64,000 nucleotides of DNA from the NCBI RefSeq assembly GCF_013155465.1, contig NZ_JABJVX010000001.1, positions 496,001 to 560,000 on the forward strand, in the 5' to 3' direction. Below the pieces are notes generated by a model that saw only the letters and a list, made by a program, of their open reading frames with translations, searched no databases and was not told the origin of the DNA. The position numbers and the translations under genes were made by a program. Below, piece by piece: positions 16,601-24,535 of this stretch (the stretch's first letter is position 1; each line of letters opens with the position of its first letter). This DNA is from Alterinioella nitratireducens (GTDB lineage Bacteria; Pseudomonadota; Alphaproteobacteria; Rhodobacterales; Rhodobacteraceae).

Positions 16601-17989
16601 ATGGCGGTGGATGAGGAGGGCAATTCCGCCCCCGTCAACACGCGTCAGCCGCGCGCCGACATGGTGGGCCGGGTGCGCCTGGCCCATACGGAAGCCGCAG
16701 GGGCTTATGAAACGCGGGTGGCCGAGGCCGTCTTTCCCGACGATGGCGAGGACGGGATCAGCCAGAGCGAATTGCCGCTTGTCATGACGGGGGCCGAGGG
16801 ACGCGCGGTGGCCGAGCGCTGGCTGGCGGAATCGCGGATTGCACGTGACACGATCAGCTTCTCGCTGCCGCCGTCACGGCTGGATGTGGATGCGGGCACG
16901 ATTTTCGAGCTGGTGGATGGCTCCTCGTGGCGGGTGGACCGGGTCGAGGATGCGGGGGCGCGGCGGATCGAGGCCGTGCGCTCGGAGATGGAGATATACG
17001 AGCCGTCCGATACCGTCGATGAAGCCGTGACATTGGAGGCCTTCGTGCCGCCGGTCCCTGTGAGCCCGGTCTTCATGGACCTGCCGCTGCTGACGGGCGG
17101 TGAGGTCGAGCACACGCCGCATCTGGCCGTGGCCGCCGTGCCCTGGCCGGGGGTCGTCGCGGCCTATAGCGCGCCGGGGGATAGCGGCTACACGCTGAAC
17201 ACGCTGATCGAGCGGCGCGCGACCGTGGGGGTGCTGGAAACAGCCCTTTTTGCGGCGGAGCCCGGTATCTGGGATCGGGGGCCTGCGCTCAGGGTGCGGT
17301 TGAGCAGCGGGGCGCTGTCCTCGGCCGAGATGGAGGATGTGCTGAACGGGGCCAATGCCGCCGCGATCGGCGATGGCGACGGGGCCAATTGGGAGGTGAT
17401 CCAGTTTGCCCAGGCCACGCTGGTGGGCGAGGACCTGTGGGACATCTCGCTGCGATTGCGCGGGCAGGCGGGCAGTGACGGGATCATGCCTGCCGATTGG
17501 CCGGTGGGCTCCCTCTTCGTGTTGCTGGACGGCGCGCCGGAACAGATCGAGGTGCCGCTTTCGGCGCGCGGCCTGGCACGGCATTACCGGGTTGGGCAGG
17601 CCGCCAAGAGCTATGACCACCCAAGCTATGTGCATCGGCAACTGGCCTTTGACGGGGTCGGGCTCAGGCCCTACGCGCCCGCGCATCTGCGCGCGTCGGT
17701 CGCGGGCGCGGGGCGCGAGATCTCGTGGATCCGGCGCACCCGCATCGACGGCGACAGTTGGCAGGGGACAGAGGTGCCGCTGGGCGAAGAGGTCGAGCGC
17801 TATCTCCTGCGGGTGCGGGATGGCGGCGGCATCATGCGCCGGGAGGCCACGCTGAACGCGCCTGCCTTCACCTATAGCGATGCGATGCGGATCTCAGACG
17901 GGGTCAGCGCGCCATACAGTATTGAAGTTGCACAGGTTTCTGCGCGCTTCGGACCGGGACCATTTGCAAGGATCGAGATCAATGACTGA
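13601..17989 (+). CDS. g15: GTA host-specificity 'megatron' protein g15
   Basis: This 1462-residue protein forms the tail tip that meets the recipient cell. It starts with a glycine-rich hydrophobic segment (about residues 4-35), has a glycoside-hydrolase-like TIM-barrel region (about 430-645 and again after 801; see YAADWSEYFGYHP, VGIDNYMPLSDWRDG) and then the phage tail fibre type 3 region (RPWPAFPNNQALWSDGENH). The barrel is interrupted by a foreign-looking segment at residues 647-800, between STW and SAW, encoded by lower-GC DNA. It ends in RAFAT-like text typical of the family only loosely. The stop overlaps the next gene by eight bases. Confidence 0.92.
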   Translation: MATILLSAAGAAIGGLSSGTVLGLTGAVVGRAVGATLGRVIDQRLMGQGSEVIEQGKMDRFRLTGAAEGAPVARLFGQMRLGGQVIWATRFKESVAVTGGGKGAPPQPRTASYSYSVSLAVALCEGEIARVGRVWADGAEIAQTDFTMRVYRGTDDQMPDPKMEAVEGLGMVPAYRGIAYVVIEDLDLTPYGNRVPQFSFEVIRPASPAGLDSAPQPSKAIRAVAMMPGTGEYALATTAVSYAHGFGKSESANVNTASGEADFLRALDNLQGELPNCGATSLIVSWFGDDLRAGQCSVKPKVEQNVSDGAEMPWSVAGIARSNAELIARVEDRVVYGGTPADASVIEAIQALNEAGQEVMFYPFLLMEILEGNGLPDPWRETGDQPVLPWRGRITGEKAPGIAGSPDRTAAADAEVAAFFGTASASDFTVSAGSVTYSGPSEWRYRRFILHCAALAAAAGGVESFCIGSEMRSLTQLRGAIGFPAVQALIDLAAEVRLLLPDAKLSYAADWSEYFGYHPQDGSGDVFFHLDALWADANIDFVGIDNYMPLSDWRDGEDHADAEWRSIYNLDYLKANIEGGEGYDWYYGSVEGRAAQKRLPITDGTENKPWIYRYKDIRNWWANAHHNRTDGVENDLTDLGQAPSTWYPFLNGVVAPANATPIAGFDAPAEISTMGHIAAAGRINTNPIDNSGGKRFVFRSWVGEGTSGKVRMSVAYTGNGPLLEYDFASKTISVGDNGHAVHSSSATDIGNGIVRLELDATLAADDNTIFLLVGPNSTVSGESVIAYGAIAMEHGAEVSAWIPQSKPLRFTELGCAAIDKGTNQPNKFLDPKSSESSIPYYSTGRRDDLIQMQYLRAMTDYWLDPEKNPVSDLYGGPMLDMDHAYVWAWDARPWPAFPNNQALWSDGENHARGHWISGRMGAQPLADVVAEICEDAGLQDYDVSELYGFVRGTVSSDVESARARLQPLMLAYGFEASERDGKIVFRSRVGMTETNVDADLMAVDEEGNSAPVNTRQPRADMVGRVRLAHTEAAGAYETRVAEAVFPDDGEDGISQSELPLVMTGAEGRAVAERWLAESRIARDTISFSLPPSRLDVDAGTIFELVDGSSWRVDRVEDAGARRIEAVRSEMEIYEPSDTVDEAVTLEAFVPPVPVSPVFMDLPLLTGGEVEHTPHLAVAAVPWPGVVAAYSAPGDSGYTLNTLIERRATVGVLETALFAAEPGIWDRGPALRVRLSSGALSSAEMEDVLNGANAAAIGDGDGANWEVIQFAQATLVGEDLWDISLRLRGQAGSDGIMPADWPVGSLFVLLDGAPEQIEVPLSARGLARHYRVGQAAKSYDHPSYVHRQLAFDGVGLRPYAPAHLRASVAGAGREISWIRRTRIDGDSWQGTEVPLGEEVERYLLRVRDGGGIMRREATLNAPAFTYSDAMRISDGVSAPYSIEVAQVSARFGPGPFARIEIND
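15536..16000 (+). other. Inserted lower-GC domain in g15
   Basis: By hand count this stretch is about 55% G+C, while adjacent g15 DNA is about 70%. It encodes about 155 residues with a beta-sandwich-like pattern: FRSWVGEGTSGKVRMSV, LEYDFASKTISVGD, IGNGIVRLELDA, and a final IAYGAIAMEHGAEVSAWIP. The last motif resembles the YGAQLE-type end of carbohydrate-binding modules on phage tail fibres. The protein text STW-YP before it and SAW-IP after it look like a repeated junction. Confidence 0.7.
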
Positions 17990-18692
17990 CACGAGCAACC
18001 TGACCCTCCCGCTTCTGGCCGCCGCGCAGGCGCAGAAGCATGTGACCGTGAACGAGGCCCTGCAACGGCTGGATGGCGTTGTGCAACTGACCCTGCGCTC
18101 GCGCAGCGAGGCCACGCCGCCGGGGGCGGTGCTGGAGGGGGAATGCTTTGGTGTGCCGGGCGGGGCGGTCAATGCCTGGGCCGGACGTGACGGCGAGGTC
18201 GCGCAATACGTCAATGGCGGCTGGGTGTTCTTCACGCCGAAAGCCGGTTGGCGGGCGTTTGTCGCGGATCGTGGCACCACCGATCTGCATGACGGCAGTG
18301 GCTGGCGCGCGGGCGGTGTCTCGGCGGCACCGGGCGGGGCCGGGATGCAGGTGATGACGGTCGAGCAGGATGTGGCGATCACGGCGGGGGGCAGCGTCGC
18401 GGCGGCGCTGTCCTTTCCGGCGCGCTCCATCGTCTTTGGCGTGACGGGCCGGGTGACGGATGCGATCACCGGGACGCTGGCCGATTGGCGGCTTGGCGAC
18501 ACGTCCAGCGATGACCGTTTCGGCAGTGGCCTGGGTACGGCGCAGAATTCCTGGATCAGCGGGCCGGTGAACCCGTTCGTGGTCTGGGCACCGACGCCTT
18601 TGCTGCTGACGGCGAATGGCGGGGATTTCGCGGGCGGCACGGTGCGCCTGGCGCTGCATTACGCGGCGTTTACCATTCCGGACGCGGTATAA
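17982..18692 (+). CDS. DUF2793 protein at the end of the GTA cluster
   Basis: This 236-residue protein matches DUF2793: LTLPLLAAAQAQKHVTVNEAL at the start (in two parts), then GECFGVPGGAVNAWAGRDG and YVNGGWVFFTPKAGWRAFV, a beta-rich segment. Such genes often follow g15 in Rhodobacterales and also occur in prophage tail regions. A receptor-binding or fibre role is plausible, but it is inferred from position. The ATG at 17982 lies inside the g15 stop region and has AAGGATCGAGATCA in front. No signal peptide is visible. Confidence 0.85.
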   Translation: MTDTSNLTLPLLAAAQAQKHVTVNEALQRLDGVVQLTLRSRSEATPPGAVLEGECFGVPGGAVNAWAGRDGEVAQYVNGGWVFFTPKAGWRAFVADRGTTDLHDGSGWRAGGVSAAPGGAGMQVMTVEQDVAITAGGSVAAALSFPARSIVFGVTGRVTDAITGTLADWRLGDTSSDDRFGSGLGTAQNSWISGPVNPFVVWAPTPLLLTANGGDFAGGTVRLALHYAAFTIPDAV

Positions 18693-18698
18693 GCGATT

Positions 18699-18715
18699 GT
18701 GATCGGGGCGATCAC
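18699..18715 (+). terminator. Short hairpin after the GTA cluster
   Basis: GTGATC and GATCAC form a perfect 6-bp stem around GGGGC, seven bases after the DUF2793 stop. No T run follows, so termination would be weak or Rho-assisted. It may mark the end of the GTA transcript. Confidence 0.35.
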
Positions 18716-18764
18716 GGGTTTCGGCTTGGTTCTTCGGGGGCACCTGATGTAGTCAGGAGGGGAG

Positions 18765-19598
18765 ATGACCCGGAGGCGCCCCATGGCAAAGACCCGCACA
18801 CATCTGGCCGAGCTTGACCCGGTCTGGAGCCGCATCACCCGCGAAGCCGAGGAGGCGGTGCGCGATGAACCGCTTCTGGGCGGGCTGGTGCATGGCTGTA
18901 TCCTGCATCACGGCTCGCTGGAGGCGGCGCTGGCGTATCGGATGGCGCAGAAACTGGCCTCGGGCGACGTGTCCGAGCAGTTGATTCGCGAGGTGGCGGA
19001 TGAGGCCTATCGCAGCGAATCCGGTCTGGGCACGGCGGCGCGGGCCGATATCGTGGCCGTCTATGACCGCGATCCGGCCTGCCATCGCTTCATGCAGCCC
19101 TTGCTCTATTTCAAGGGGTTCCAGGCGATCCAGGCCTATCGCGTCGGCCATCACCTGTGGCAGGCGGGGCGGCGCGACCTGGCCTATTTCGTGCAGATGC
19201 GGGTGAGCGAGACCTACGGGATCGACATTCACCCGGCGGCACGGATCGGGCAGGGGATCATGATCGACCACGCCCATTCCATTGTGATCGGGGAAACGGC
19301 CGTCGTCGGCGACAATGTCTCGATGCTGCATTCGGTGACGCTTGGCGGGACCGGCAAGGAAGACGATGACCGCCACCCCAAGATCGCCGATGGCGTGCTG
19401 ATCGGGGCGGGGGCGAAGGTCCTGGGCAATATCACGGTGGGCAAATGCAGCCGGATCGCCGCCGGATCGGTGGTGTTGGAGCCGGTGCCGCCTTGCAAGA
19501 CGGTGGCGGGCGTGCCCGCGAAGATCGTGGGCGAGGCGGGCTGCGACCAGCCGTCGCTGTCGATGGATCAAATCGTGCCGGGTGGGTCGAAAAGCTAA
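18765..19598 (+). CDS. cysE: Serine O-acetyltransferase
   Basis: CysE makes O-acetylserine, the direct precursor of cysteine. The 277-residue protein has the helical N-terminal domain (FMQPLLYFKGFQAIQAYRVGHH in two parts) and the left-handed beta-helix with the active-site strip IDHAHSIVIGETAVVGDN and HSVTLGGTGKEDDDRHPKI. A strong AGGAGG site precedes ATG 18765. It lies directly after the GTA cluster, the same neighbour as in many Rhodobacterales, which points to long vertical residence of the GTA at this site. The usual C-terminal inhibitory tail is present. Confidence 0.97.
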   Translation: MTRRRPMAKTRTHLAELDPVWSRITREAEEAVRDEPLLGGLVHGCILHHGSLEAALAYRMAQKLASGDVSEQLIREVADEAYRSESGLGTAARADIVAVYDRDPACHRFMQPLLYFKGFQAIQAYRVGHHLWQAGRRDLAYFVQMRVSETYGIDIHPAARIGQGIMIDHAHSIVIGETAVVGDNVSMLHSVTLGGTGKEDDDRHPKIADGVLIGAGAKVLGNITVGKCSRIAAGSVVLEPVPPCKTVAGVPAKIVGEAGCDQPSLSMDQIVPGGSKS

Positions 19599-19621
19599 AT
19601 CTTCTATCAGAAATGAAAAAG

Positions 19622-19651
19622 GGGCGGGCCGTAATGGGCCCGCCCTTTTTT
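19622..19651. terminator. Bidirectional terminator after cysE
   Basis: GGGCGGGCC (19622-19630) pairs with GGCCCGCCC (19637-19645), followed by TTTTTT. AAAAA before the stem gives a T run on the other strand. It serves cysE and the convergent membrane-protein gene. Confidence 0.9.
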
Positions 19652-19668
19652 CGTCTTGGTAAAGGGAT

Positions 19669-19968
19669 TTAGACGCGGACCGGGACAGGGCGGGGGTGGG
19701 GATTGGGCCGCGCGCGCAGGAAAATCGCGCTGAGGGAGACAAGGACGTAAAAGATCTGGATCAGGGCGGAGGACAGGTTGAAATCGACGGTCAGGCTGAG
19801 CAGGACGCAGGTGGAGGCGACAAGCGTCATCGCGAAATAGCGGGTGCCGCGGCTGTCGAGGCGTCCGGTGCTGAGCAGCATGAAGCCTGTGACGTAAATG
19901 CCGAACCCGATCAGGCCGAGCGCCTTGAGGAAGGTCTCAAGATCCATGCTGAGTTCGGAATAAAACAT
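19669..19968 (-). CDS. Small membrane protein (CBU_0592-like)
   Basis: This 99-residue protein has three hydrophobic segments (LIGFGIYVTGFMLLSTG, YFAMTLVASTCVLLSLTV, LIQIFYVLVSLSAIFL). The order and the GR motif after the first one recall the CBU_0592 family of small membrane proteins with no known function. The frame is open further upstream, but ATG at 19968 has a GAGGAGGG site directly before it. It is convergent with cysE and shares its terminator. The function is unknown. Confidence 0.7.
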   Translation of the reverse strand: MFYSELSMDLETFLKALGLIGFGIYVTGFMLLSTGRLDSRGTRYFAMTLVASTCVLLSLTVDFNLSSALIQIFYVLVSLSAIFLRARPNPHPRPVPVRV

Positions 19969-20029
19969 CTGGCCCTCCTCGTGGTTAACTGTCTGTCGGT
20001 TTGGCATCTGGTCCGGTTCAATATCTATA

Positions 20030-20046
20030 AGTGTATATAAGACACT
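20030..20046. promoter_or_regulatory. AT-rich dyad upstream of the small membrane protein
   Basis: AGTGT and ACACT flank ATATAAG in an unusually AT-rich island (about 20020-20060). Promoter-like hexamers can be read on the minus strand (TTGCAT and TATACA-like), but the spacing is ambiguous. It is probably the promoter region of the gene at 19669-19968, possibly with an operator. Confidence 0.35.
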
Positions 20047-20062
20047 AATAGAATGCAAGCAG

Positions 20063-20095
20063 AAAAACGCCCCGTCCGATATGGCGGGGCGTTTT
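20063..20095. terminator. Terminator of the pdh operon
   Basis: AAAACGCCCCG (20064-20074) pairs perfectly with CGGGGCGTTTT (20085-20095) around a 10-base loop. On the minus strand it ends in a T run and lies 30 bases past the pdhC stop. Confidence 0.85.
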
Positions 20096-20124
20096 CCGTG
20101 TGTTTGGCCTCTGGCGATGCGGCG

Positions 20125-21444
20125 TCAGGCCAGCATGGTCATGGGATTTTCCAGGTTCTCGACAATGGCTTGCAGCAGCTTCGCCCCAAGCGCGCCGTCG
20201 ATGACGCGGTGATCGACCGACATGCTGGCAGACATGATGGTGGCGACCGTCAGCTCTCCATCCTCGCCCACGACCGGCTTTTTCACGCCCGAGCCCACGG
20301 CCAGGATCCCGGCATGGGGCGGGTTCACGATGGCGTCGAAATTGTCGATGCCGAACATGCCCAGGTTGGAGATCGCGAAAGTGCCGCCCTGGTATTCATG
20401 CGGCGCGAGCTTGCGGTCGCGGGCGCGGGCGGCGAGGTCTTTCATCTCGGCGGAGAGGGCCGAGAGCGATTTCATCTCGGCATCCTTCAGCACCGGTGTG
20501 AAGAGACCGCCCTCGATGGCGACGGCGACGGCCACATCGGAAGGCTTCAATTGCAACACCCGGTCGCCCGCCCAGACCGAATTGCACTCGGGCACCTGTT
20601 GCAGCGCGTTGGCGACGGCCTTGATGATGAAGTCATTGACCGACAGCTTGACGCCGCGCGCCTCCAATTGCTTGTTCAGCTGGCTGCGGAATTTCAAGAG
20701 CGCGTCCAGCTTGATATCCCGGCGCAGGTAGAAATGCGGGATGGTCTGCTTGGCCTCGGTCAGGCGGGCGGCGATGGTCTTGCGCATCCCGTCCAGCTTG
20801 ACCTCCTGGAACTCGCGCCCCTCGTAGGTCTTGAGCACCACATCGGCGGAAGGTCCGACGGGCGCGGGCGCCGCGACCGGGGCTGCGGCGGCGGGGGCGG
20901 CCTGTTTTGCCTCGGCGGGTTTGGCGGCGGTGGCGCCTTCCACATCGGATTTGACGATCCGCCCGCGCGGGCCGGAGCCCTTGATCTGCGTGAGGTCCAG
21001 CCCCTTCTGCGCGGCGATGCGACGGGCCAGCGGTGAGGCGAAGATGCGGCTGCCATCGGAGGCCTGCGGCGCGGCGGGGGCGGGTTTTGCCTCCGGTTTG
21101 GCGGGCTCCTTCGGGCTTTCGGGGGCTTCGGCGGCTTCTTTCTTTTCGGCGGGTGCGGCGTCGGATGTCCCCGCGCTTTCGCCGATATCGTCGGCGCTTT
21201 CACCCTCGGCCAGAAGCACCGCGATGGGGGTGTTGACCTTGACGCCCTCGCTGCCTTCCGTGACCAGGATCTTGCCGATCACGCCTTCATCGACGGCCTC
21301 AAACTCCATCGTGGCCTTGTCGGTCTCGATCTCGGCCAGGAGATCGCCCGAGTTGACCTCGTCGCCTTCCTTGACCAACCATTTCGCCAGCGTGCCTTCT
21401 TCCATCGTGGGGGAAAGGGCGGGCATGAGAATTTCTGTCGGCAT
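20125..21444 (-). CDS. pdhC: Pyruvate dehydrogenase E2 (dihydrolipoyl acetyltransferase)
   Basis: E2 forms the core of the complex and passes the acetyl group to CoA. The 439-residue protein has one lipoyl domain (lipoyl Lys43 in IETDKATME), an Ala/Pro/Glu-rich linker, a peripheral-subunit-binding domain ([16 protein letters not shown]) and a catalytic domain ending with the active-site motif [17 protein letters not shown] precedes the ATG. The operon order is pdhA-VOC-pdhB-(85 aa)-pdhC. Its lipoyl-coding DNA is about 88% identical to that of pdhB. Confidence 0.97.
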   Translation of the reverse strand: MPTEILMPALSPTMEEGTLAKWLVKEGDEVNSGDLLAEIETDKATMEFEAVDEGVIGKILVTEGSEGVKVNTPIAVLLAEGESADDIGESAGTSDAAPAEKKEAAEAPESPKEPAKPEAKPAPAAPQASDGSRIFASPLARRIAAQKGLDLTQIKGSGPRGRIVKSDVEGATAAKPAEAKQAAPAAAAPVAAPAPVGPSADVVLKTYEGREFQEVKLDGMRKTIAARLTEAKQTIPHFYLRRDIKLDALLKFRSQLNKQLEARGVKLSVNDFIIKAVANALQQVPECNSVWAGDRVLQLKPSDVAVAVAIEGGLFTPVLKDAEMKSLSALSAEMKDLAARARDRKLAPHEYQGGTFAISNLGMFGIDNFDAIVNPPHAGILAVGSGVKKPVVGEDGELTVATIMSASMSVDHRVIDGALGAKLLQAIVENLENPMTMLA

Positions 21445-21447
21445 CTC

Positions 21448-21705
21448 TTATCTCTCCTGTTCAAGCACCACGGCCCGATACGGCGCACGCGGTTGCTGGC
21501 CTGCCAAACGCGCCCTGATCGCATCGGTCAGGTCATGTCGGTTGGCGGCTATCCATTCATAAGCCTCCGTGTGGCTGACCCGCGCGCCTCTCCCGTATTC
21601 CGAGGTCAGGAACGCATCGGGGACCAGCCCGACCACCGCGCGCCCGTCGATCTCGACGGAAACGCGATAGGCCTCGGCAGTCTTATTTTTTCCAAGAACA
21701 TCCAT
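21448..21705 (-). CDS. Small protein in the pdh operon (DUF1488-like)
   Basis: This 85-residue protein lies between pdhB and pdhC with gaps of three bases on both sides, so it is surely co-translated. The pattern YRVSVEIDGRAVVGLVP, then EAYEWIAANRHDLTDAIRAR and a last PYRAVVLE strand, loosely resembles DUF1488, a family of small proteins with unknown function. I could not confirm that. No ribosome site is clear, which fits translational coupling to pdhB. No membrane segment or signal is present. Confidence 0.65.
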   Translation of the reverse strand: MDVLGKNKTAEAYRVSVEIDGRAVVGLVPDAFLTSEYGRGARVSHTEAYEWIAANRHDLTDAIRARLAGQQPRAPYRAVVLEQER

Positions 21706-21708
21706 GGC

Positions 21709-23085
21709 TTAACGGTAGGTCACCTGCTTGACCGCCTCGATCACCTCATCGGTGGTGACCAGCGCGTGTTTCTCCAGGTTGGCCGCGTAGGGCATGGGCA
21801 CGTCCTTGCCGGTGCAGTTGATCACGGGCGCGTCGAGGTAATCGAAGGCCTTTTCCATGATCGTGGCACTGAGGTGGTTGCCGATGGAGGCGACCGGGAA
21901 GCCTTCCTCGACCGTGACGCAGCGGTTGGTCTTCATGACCGAGGCCAGCAGCGTGTCGTAGTCGATGGGGCGCAGCGTGCGCAGATCGACCACTTCCGCC
22001 GAGATACCCTCCTCGGCCAGCTTGTCGGCAGCCTCCAGCGCGTATTGCATGCCGATGCCGAAGCTGACGATGGTGACGTCGTCGCCCTCGCGCCAGATGC
22101 GGGCCTTGCCGAAGGGGATGGTGAAATCCTCAAGGTCCGGCACATCGCCCGAGCGGCCATAGAGGATCTCGTTTTCCAGGAAGATCACCGGGTTGGGGTC
22201 GCGGATGGCGGTCTTCATCAGGCCCTTATAGTCGGCGGCCGAATAGGGCATCACGACTTTCAGGCCCGGCACCTGGGCATACCAGGCGGCGTAATCGTGG
22301 CTGTGCTGCGCGCCGACGCGGGCGGCGGCACCGTTGGGGCCACGGAACACCATCGGCGCGCCCATCTGGCCGCCCGACATGTAGAGCGTCTTGGCCGCCG
22401 AGTTGATGATCTGGTCAATCGCCTGCATGGCGAAGTTGAAGGTCATGAACTCGACGATGGGGCGCAGGCCGCCGAAAGACGCGCCGACCGCGACACCGGC
22501 GAAACCGTGTTCGGTGATCGGCGTGTCGATGACGCGCTTGCCCCCGAATTCATCCAGCATCCCCTGGCTGATCTTGTAGGCGCCCTGGTATTCGGCGACC
22601 TCCTCGCCCATCAGGAACACAGAATCGTCGCGGCGCATTTCCTCGGCCATGGCGTCGCGCAGGGCCTCGCGCACGGTCTGGGTCTTCATCTCGGTGCCTT
22701 CGGGGTAGTCCGGCTCGACATTGGCGGAGGGGACGGGGTCGGCGGCACGCGCCGGGGCCTTGTCCTCCTCCTTCGGGGTCTCCTCCTCGGCCGCGGGTGC
22801 GGCCTCCTCGGATTTGCTCTCGGGCACCGCGTCGGCATCCTCGCCTTCTTCCAGAAGAACCGCGATGGGGGTGTTGACCTTGACCCCTTCGGTGCCTTCC
22901 TCGATCAGGATCTTGCCGATCACGCCTTCATCGACGGCTTCAAATTCCATCGTGGCCTTGTCGGTCTCGATCTCGGCCATGATGTCGCCGGATGCGACGG
23001 TGTCGCCTTCTTTCACCAGCCATTTCGCCAGTGTGCCTTCCTCCATCGTGGGAGAGAGGGCGGGCATGAGAATTTCAGTTGCCAT
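21709..23085 (-). CDS. pdhB: Pyruvate dehydrogenase E1 beta with N-terminal lipoyl domain
   Basis: E1 beta forms the thiamine-diphosphate site with E1 alpha. The 458-residue protein carries an extra lipoyl domain (Lys43 in IETDKATME) and an acidic linker before the transketolase-like part ([40 protein letters not shown] in two pieces). The extra lipoyl domain is typical of alphaproteobacterial E1 beta subunits. The C-terminal ligand domain ends in [12 protein letters not shown]. It starts three bases after the VOC gene. Confidence 0.97.
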   Translation of the reverse strand: MATEILMPALSPTMEEGTLAKWLVKEGDTVASGDIMAEIETDKATMEFEAVDEGVIGKILIEEGTEGVKVNTPIAVLLEEGEDADAVPESKSEEAAPAAEEETPKEEDKAPARAADPVPSANVEPDYPEGTEMKTQTVREALRDAMAEEMRRDDSVFLMGEEVAEYQGAYKISQGMLDEFGGKRVIDTPITEHGFAGVAVGASFGGLRPIVEFMTFNFAMQAIDQIINSAAKTLYMSGGQMGAPMVFRGPNGAAARVGAQHSHDYAAWYAQVPGLKVVMPYSAADYKGLMKTAIRDPNPVIFLENEILYGRSGDVPDLEDFTIPFGKARIWREGDDVTIVSFGIGMQYALEAADKLAEEGISAEVVDLRTLRPIDYDTLLASVMKTNRCVTVEEGFPVASIGNHLSATIMEKAFDYLDAPVINCTGKDVPMPYAANLEKHALVTTDEVIEAVKQVTYR

Positions 23086-23088
23086 GGC

Positions 23089-23478
23089 TTAGCGCTCCAT
23101 ATTCACAGGTTTGATGAGGCCGACGACATTTCCCTGTCCGTCCTCTACATAGGCACAGCGACCGATGCCGGGGTAATCTTCGGGCGGCAGCGCCTCGGCA
23201 CCGCCATTGTCCAGCGCCCAGGCGTAACGTGCGTCGCAATCGTCCACTTCAAAGGTCATGGTGCCGCCGCGGATGGGCGCGCCCGGTTGGGGCGCGTCGC
23301 CCATGCGGCTCATCAGCCCGCCGGTGACGCCCTTGTCCATCCCGATCTGGTCGCCCTCGATCAGGTGATAGGCCATCTCCTCGCCGCCCTCCATGGGCGA
23401 GAAGCCCCATCCGAAAAGGCCGCCGTAGAAGGCTTTCGCGGCCTCGACGTCGCTTGCGTGTATCTCGAAATGCGGCAT
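23089..23478 (-). CDS. VOC/glyoxalase-fold protein in the pdh operon
   Basis: This 129-residue protein matches the vicinal-oxygen-chelate fold: FEIHASDVEAAKAFYGGLFGW at the start (in two parts), GGTMTFEVDDCDARYAWA in the middle and YVEDGQGNVVGLIKP at the end. The true start is ATG 23478, which overlaps the pdhA stop by one base. Its job is unknown; the position between pdhA and pdhB suggests a task tied to the complex, such as handling a side product, but that is inference. Confidence 0.88.
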   Translation of the reverse strand: MPHFEIHASDVEAAKAFYGGLFGWGFSPMEGGEEMAYHLIEGDQIGMDKGVTGGLMSRMGDAPQPGAPIRGGTMTFEVDDCDARYAWALDNGGAEALPPEDYPGIGRCAYVEDGQGNVVGLIKPVNMER

Positions 23479-24509
23479 CAGGCGTCTTCCTCCTGCGGGG
23501 CGTCGCCTTTCGCATAGATGTCGGTCCAGAGCTCTTCCAATGCGGGTTCCGGGCTTTCCTTGGAGAACTCGGCGGCGTCGTTGACGATGCCCTTGATCTC
23601 CTTGTCGATCGCTTTGAGATCGTCCTCGGAGGCGTGCTTGCCAGTCAGGAGCAGCGAGCGGACGGCCTCGATCGGGTCGCGTTCCTCGCGCATCTTCTGC
23701 ACCTCCTCGCGGGTCCGGTATTTCGCCGGGTCCGACATCGAGTGGCCGCGATAGCGGTAGGTCTTGATTTCCAGGATATACGGCCCCTTGCCGGCGCGGC
23801 AATGCGCGACCGCCTTTTCGGAGGCTTCCTTGACCTTCAGCACATCCATGCCATCGACGATCTCGCCGGGGATGCCGAAAGCCTCGCCGCGCACGTAGAT
23901 ATCGGCGCTGGAGGTCGAGCGCGCCTGCGCCGTGCCCATGGCATACTGGTTGTTCTCGATCACGAAGATCACCGGCAGATCCCAGAGTGCCGCCATGTTG
24001 AAGGTCTCGTAGACCTGGCCCTGGTTGGCCGCGCCGTCGCCGAAATAGGTGAAGGTGACGTTGTCATTGCCCTTGTACTTGTCGGAAAAGGCCAGGCCCG
24101 CGCCAAGCGGCACCTGCGCGCCGACGATGCCGTGACCGCCGTAGAAATGCTTCTCCTTCGAGAACATGTGCATCGAGCCGCCCTTGCCCTTGGAATAGCC
24201 GCCCTCGCGGCCCGTCAGCTCGGCCATGACGCCCTTGGGGTCCATGCCGCAGGCCAGCATGTGACCGTGATCGCGGTAGGAGGTGATGCGCTTGTCACCT
24301 TCTTTCGCGGCGGCCTCCAGCCCCACGACGACGGCCTCCTGGCCGATATAGAGGTGGCAGAACCCGCCGATCAGACCCATGCCATAGAGCTGGCCGGCCT
24401 TTTCCTCGAATCTGCGGATCAGCAGCATATCGCGGTAATAGGCCATCAGCTCTTCGGCGGAAACGTTTGGTTTTGCGGCGCTTTTCGCAGATGCCTTGCG
24501 TGCGGCCAT
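23478..24509 (-). CDS. pdhA: Pyruvate dehydrogenase E1 alpha
   Basis: E1 alpha decarboxylates pyruvate using thiamine diphosphate. The 343-residue protein shows the cofactor motif GDGAANQGQVYETFN followed by IENNQYAMGT, and the regulatory-loop-like YRYRGHSMSDPAKYR stretch. ATG 24509 has AGGAGGGGACCCC before it, better than the upstream in-frame start. It is the first gene of the operon; the short Lys/Ala-rich N-terminal tail (ARKASAKSAAK) is usual in this group. Confidence 0.97.
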   Translation of the reverse strand: MAARKASAKSAAKPNVSAEELMAYYRDMLLIRRFEEKAGQLYGMGLIGGFCHLYIGQEAVVVGLEAAAKEGDKRITSYRDHGHMLACGMDPKGVMAELTGREGGYSKGKGGSMHMFSKEKHFYGGHGIVGAQVPLGAGLAFSDKYKGNDNVTFTYFGDGAANQGQVYETFNMAALWDLPVIFVIENNQYAMGTAQARSTSSADIYVRGEAFGIPGEIVDGMDVLKVKEASEKAVAHCRAGKGPYILEIKTYRYRGHSMSDPAKYRTREEVQKMREERDPIEAVRSLLLTGKHASEDDLKAIDKEIKGIVNDAAEFSKESPEPALEELWTDIYAKGDAPQEEDA

Positions 24510-24535
24510 GGGGTCCCCTCCTGCGGATTTGGACA

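Noticed and set aside
3502-18692. Reading the phage-like block as an ordinary prophage
   Set aside because: No integrase, attachment repeats, repressor, replication or lysis genes are present, and the order and flanks match the Rhodobacter GTA.
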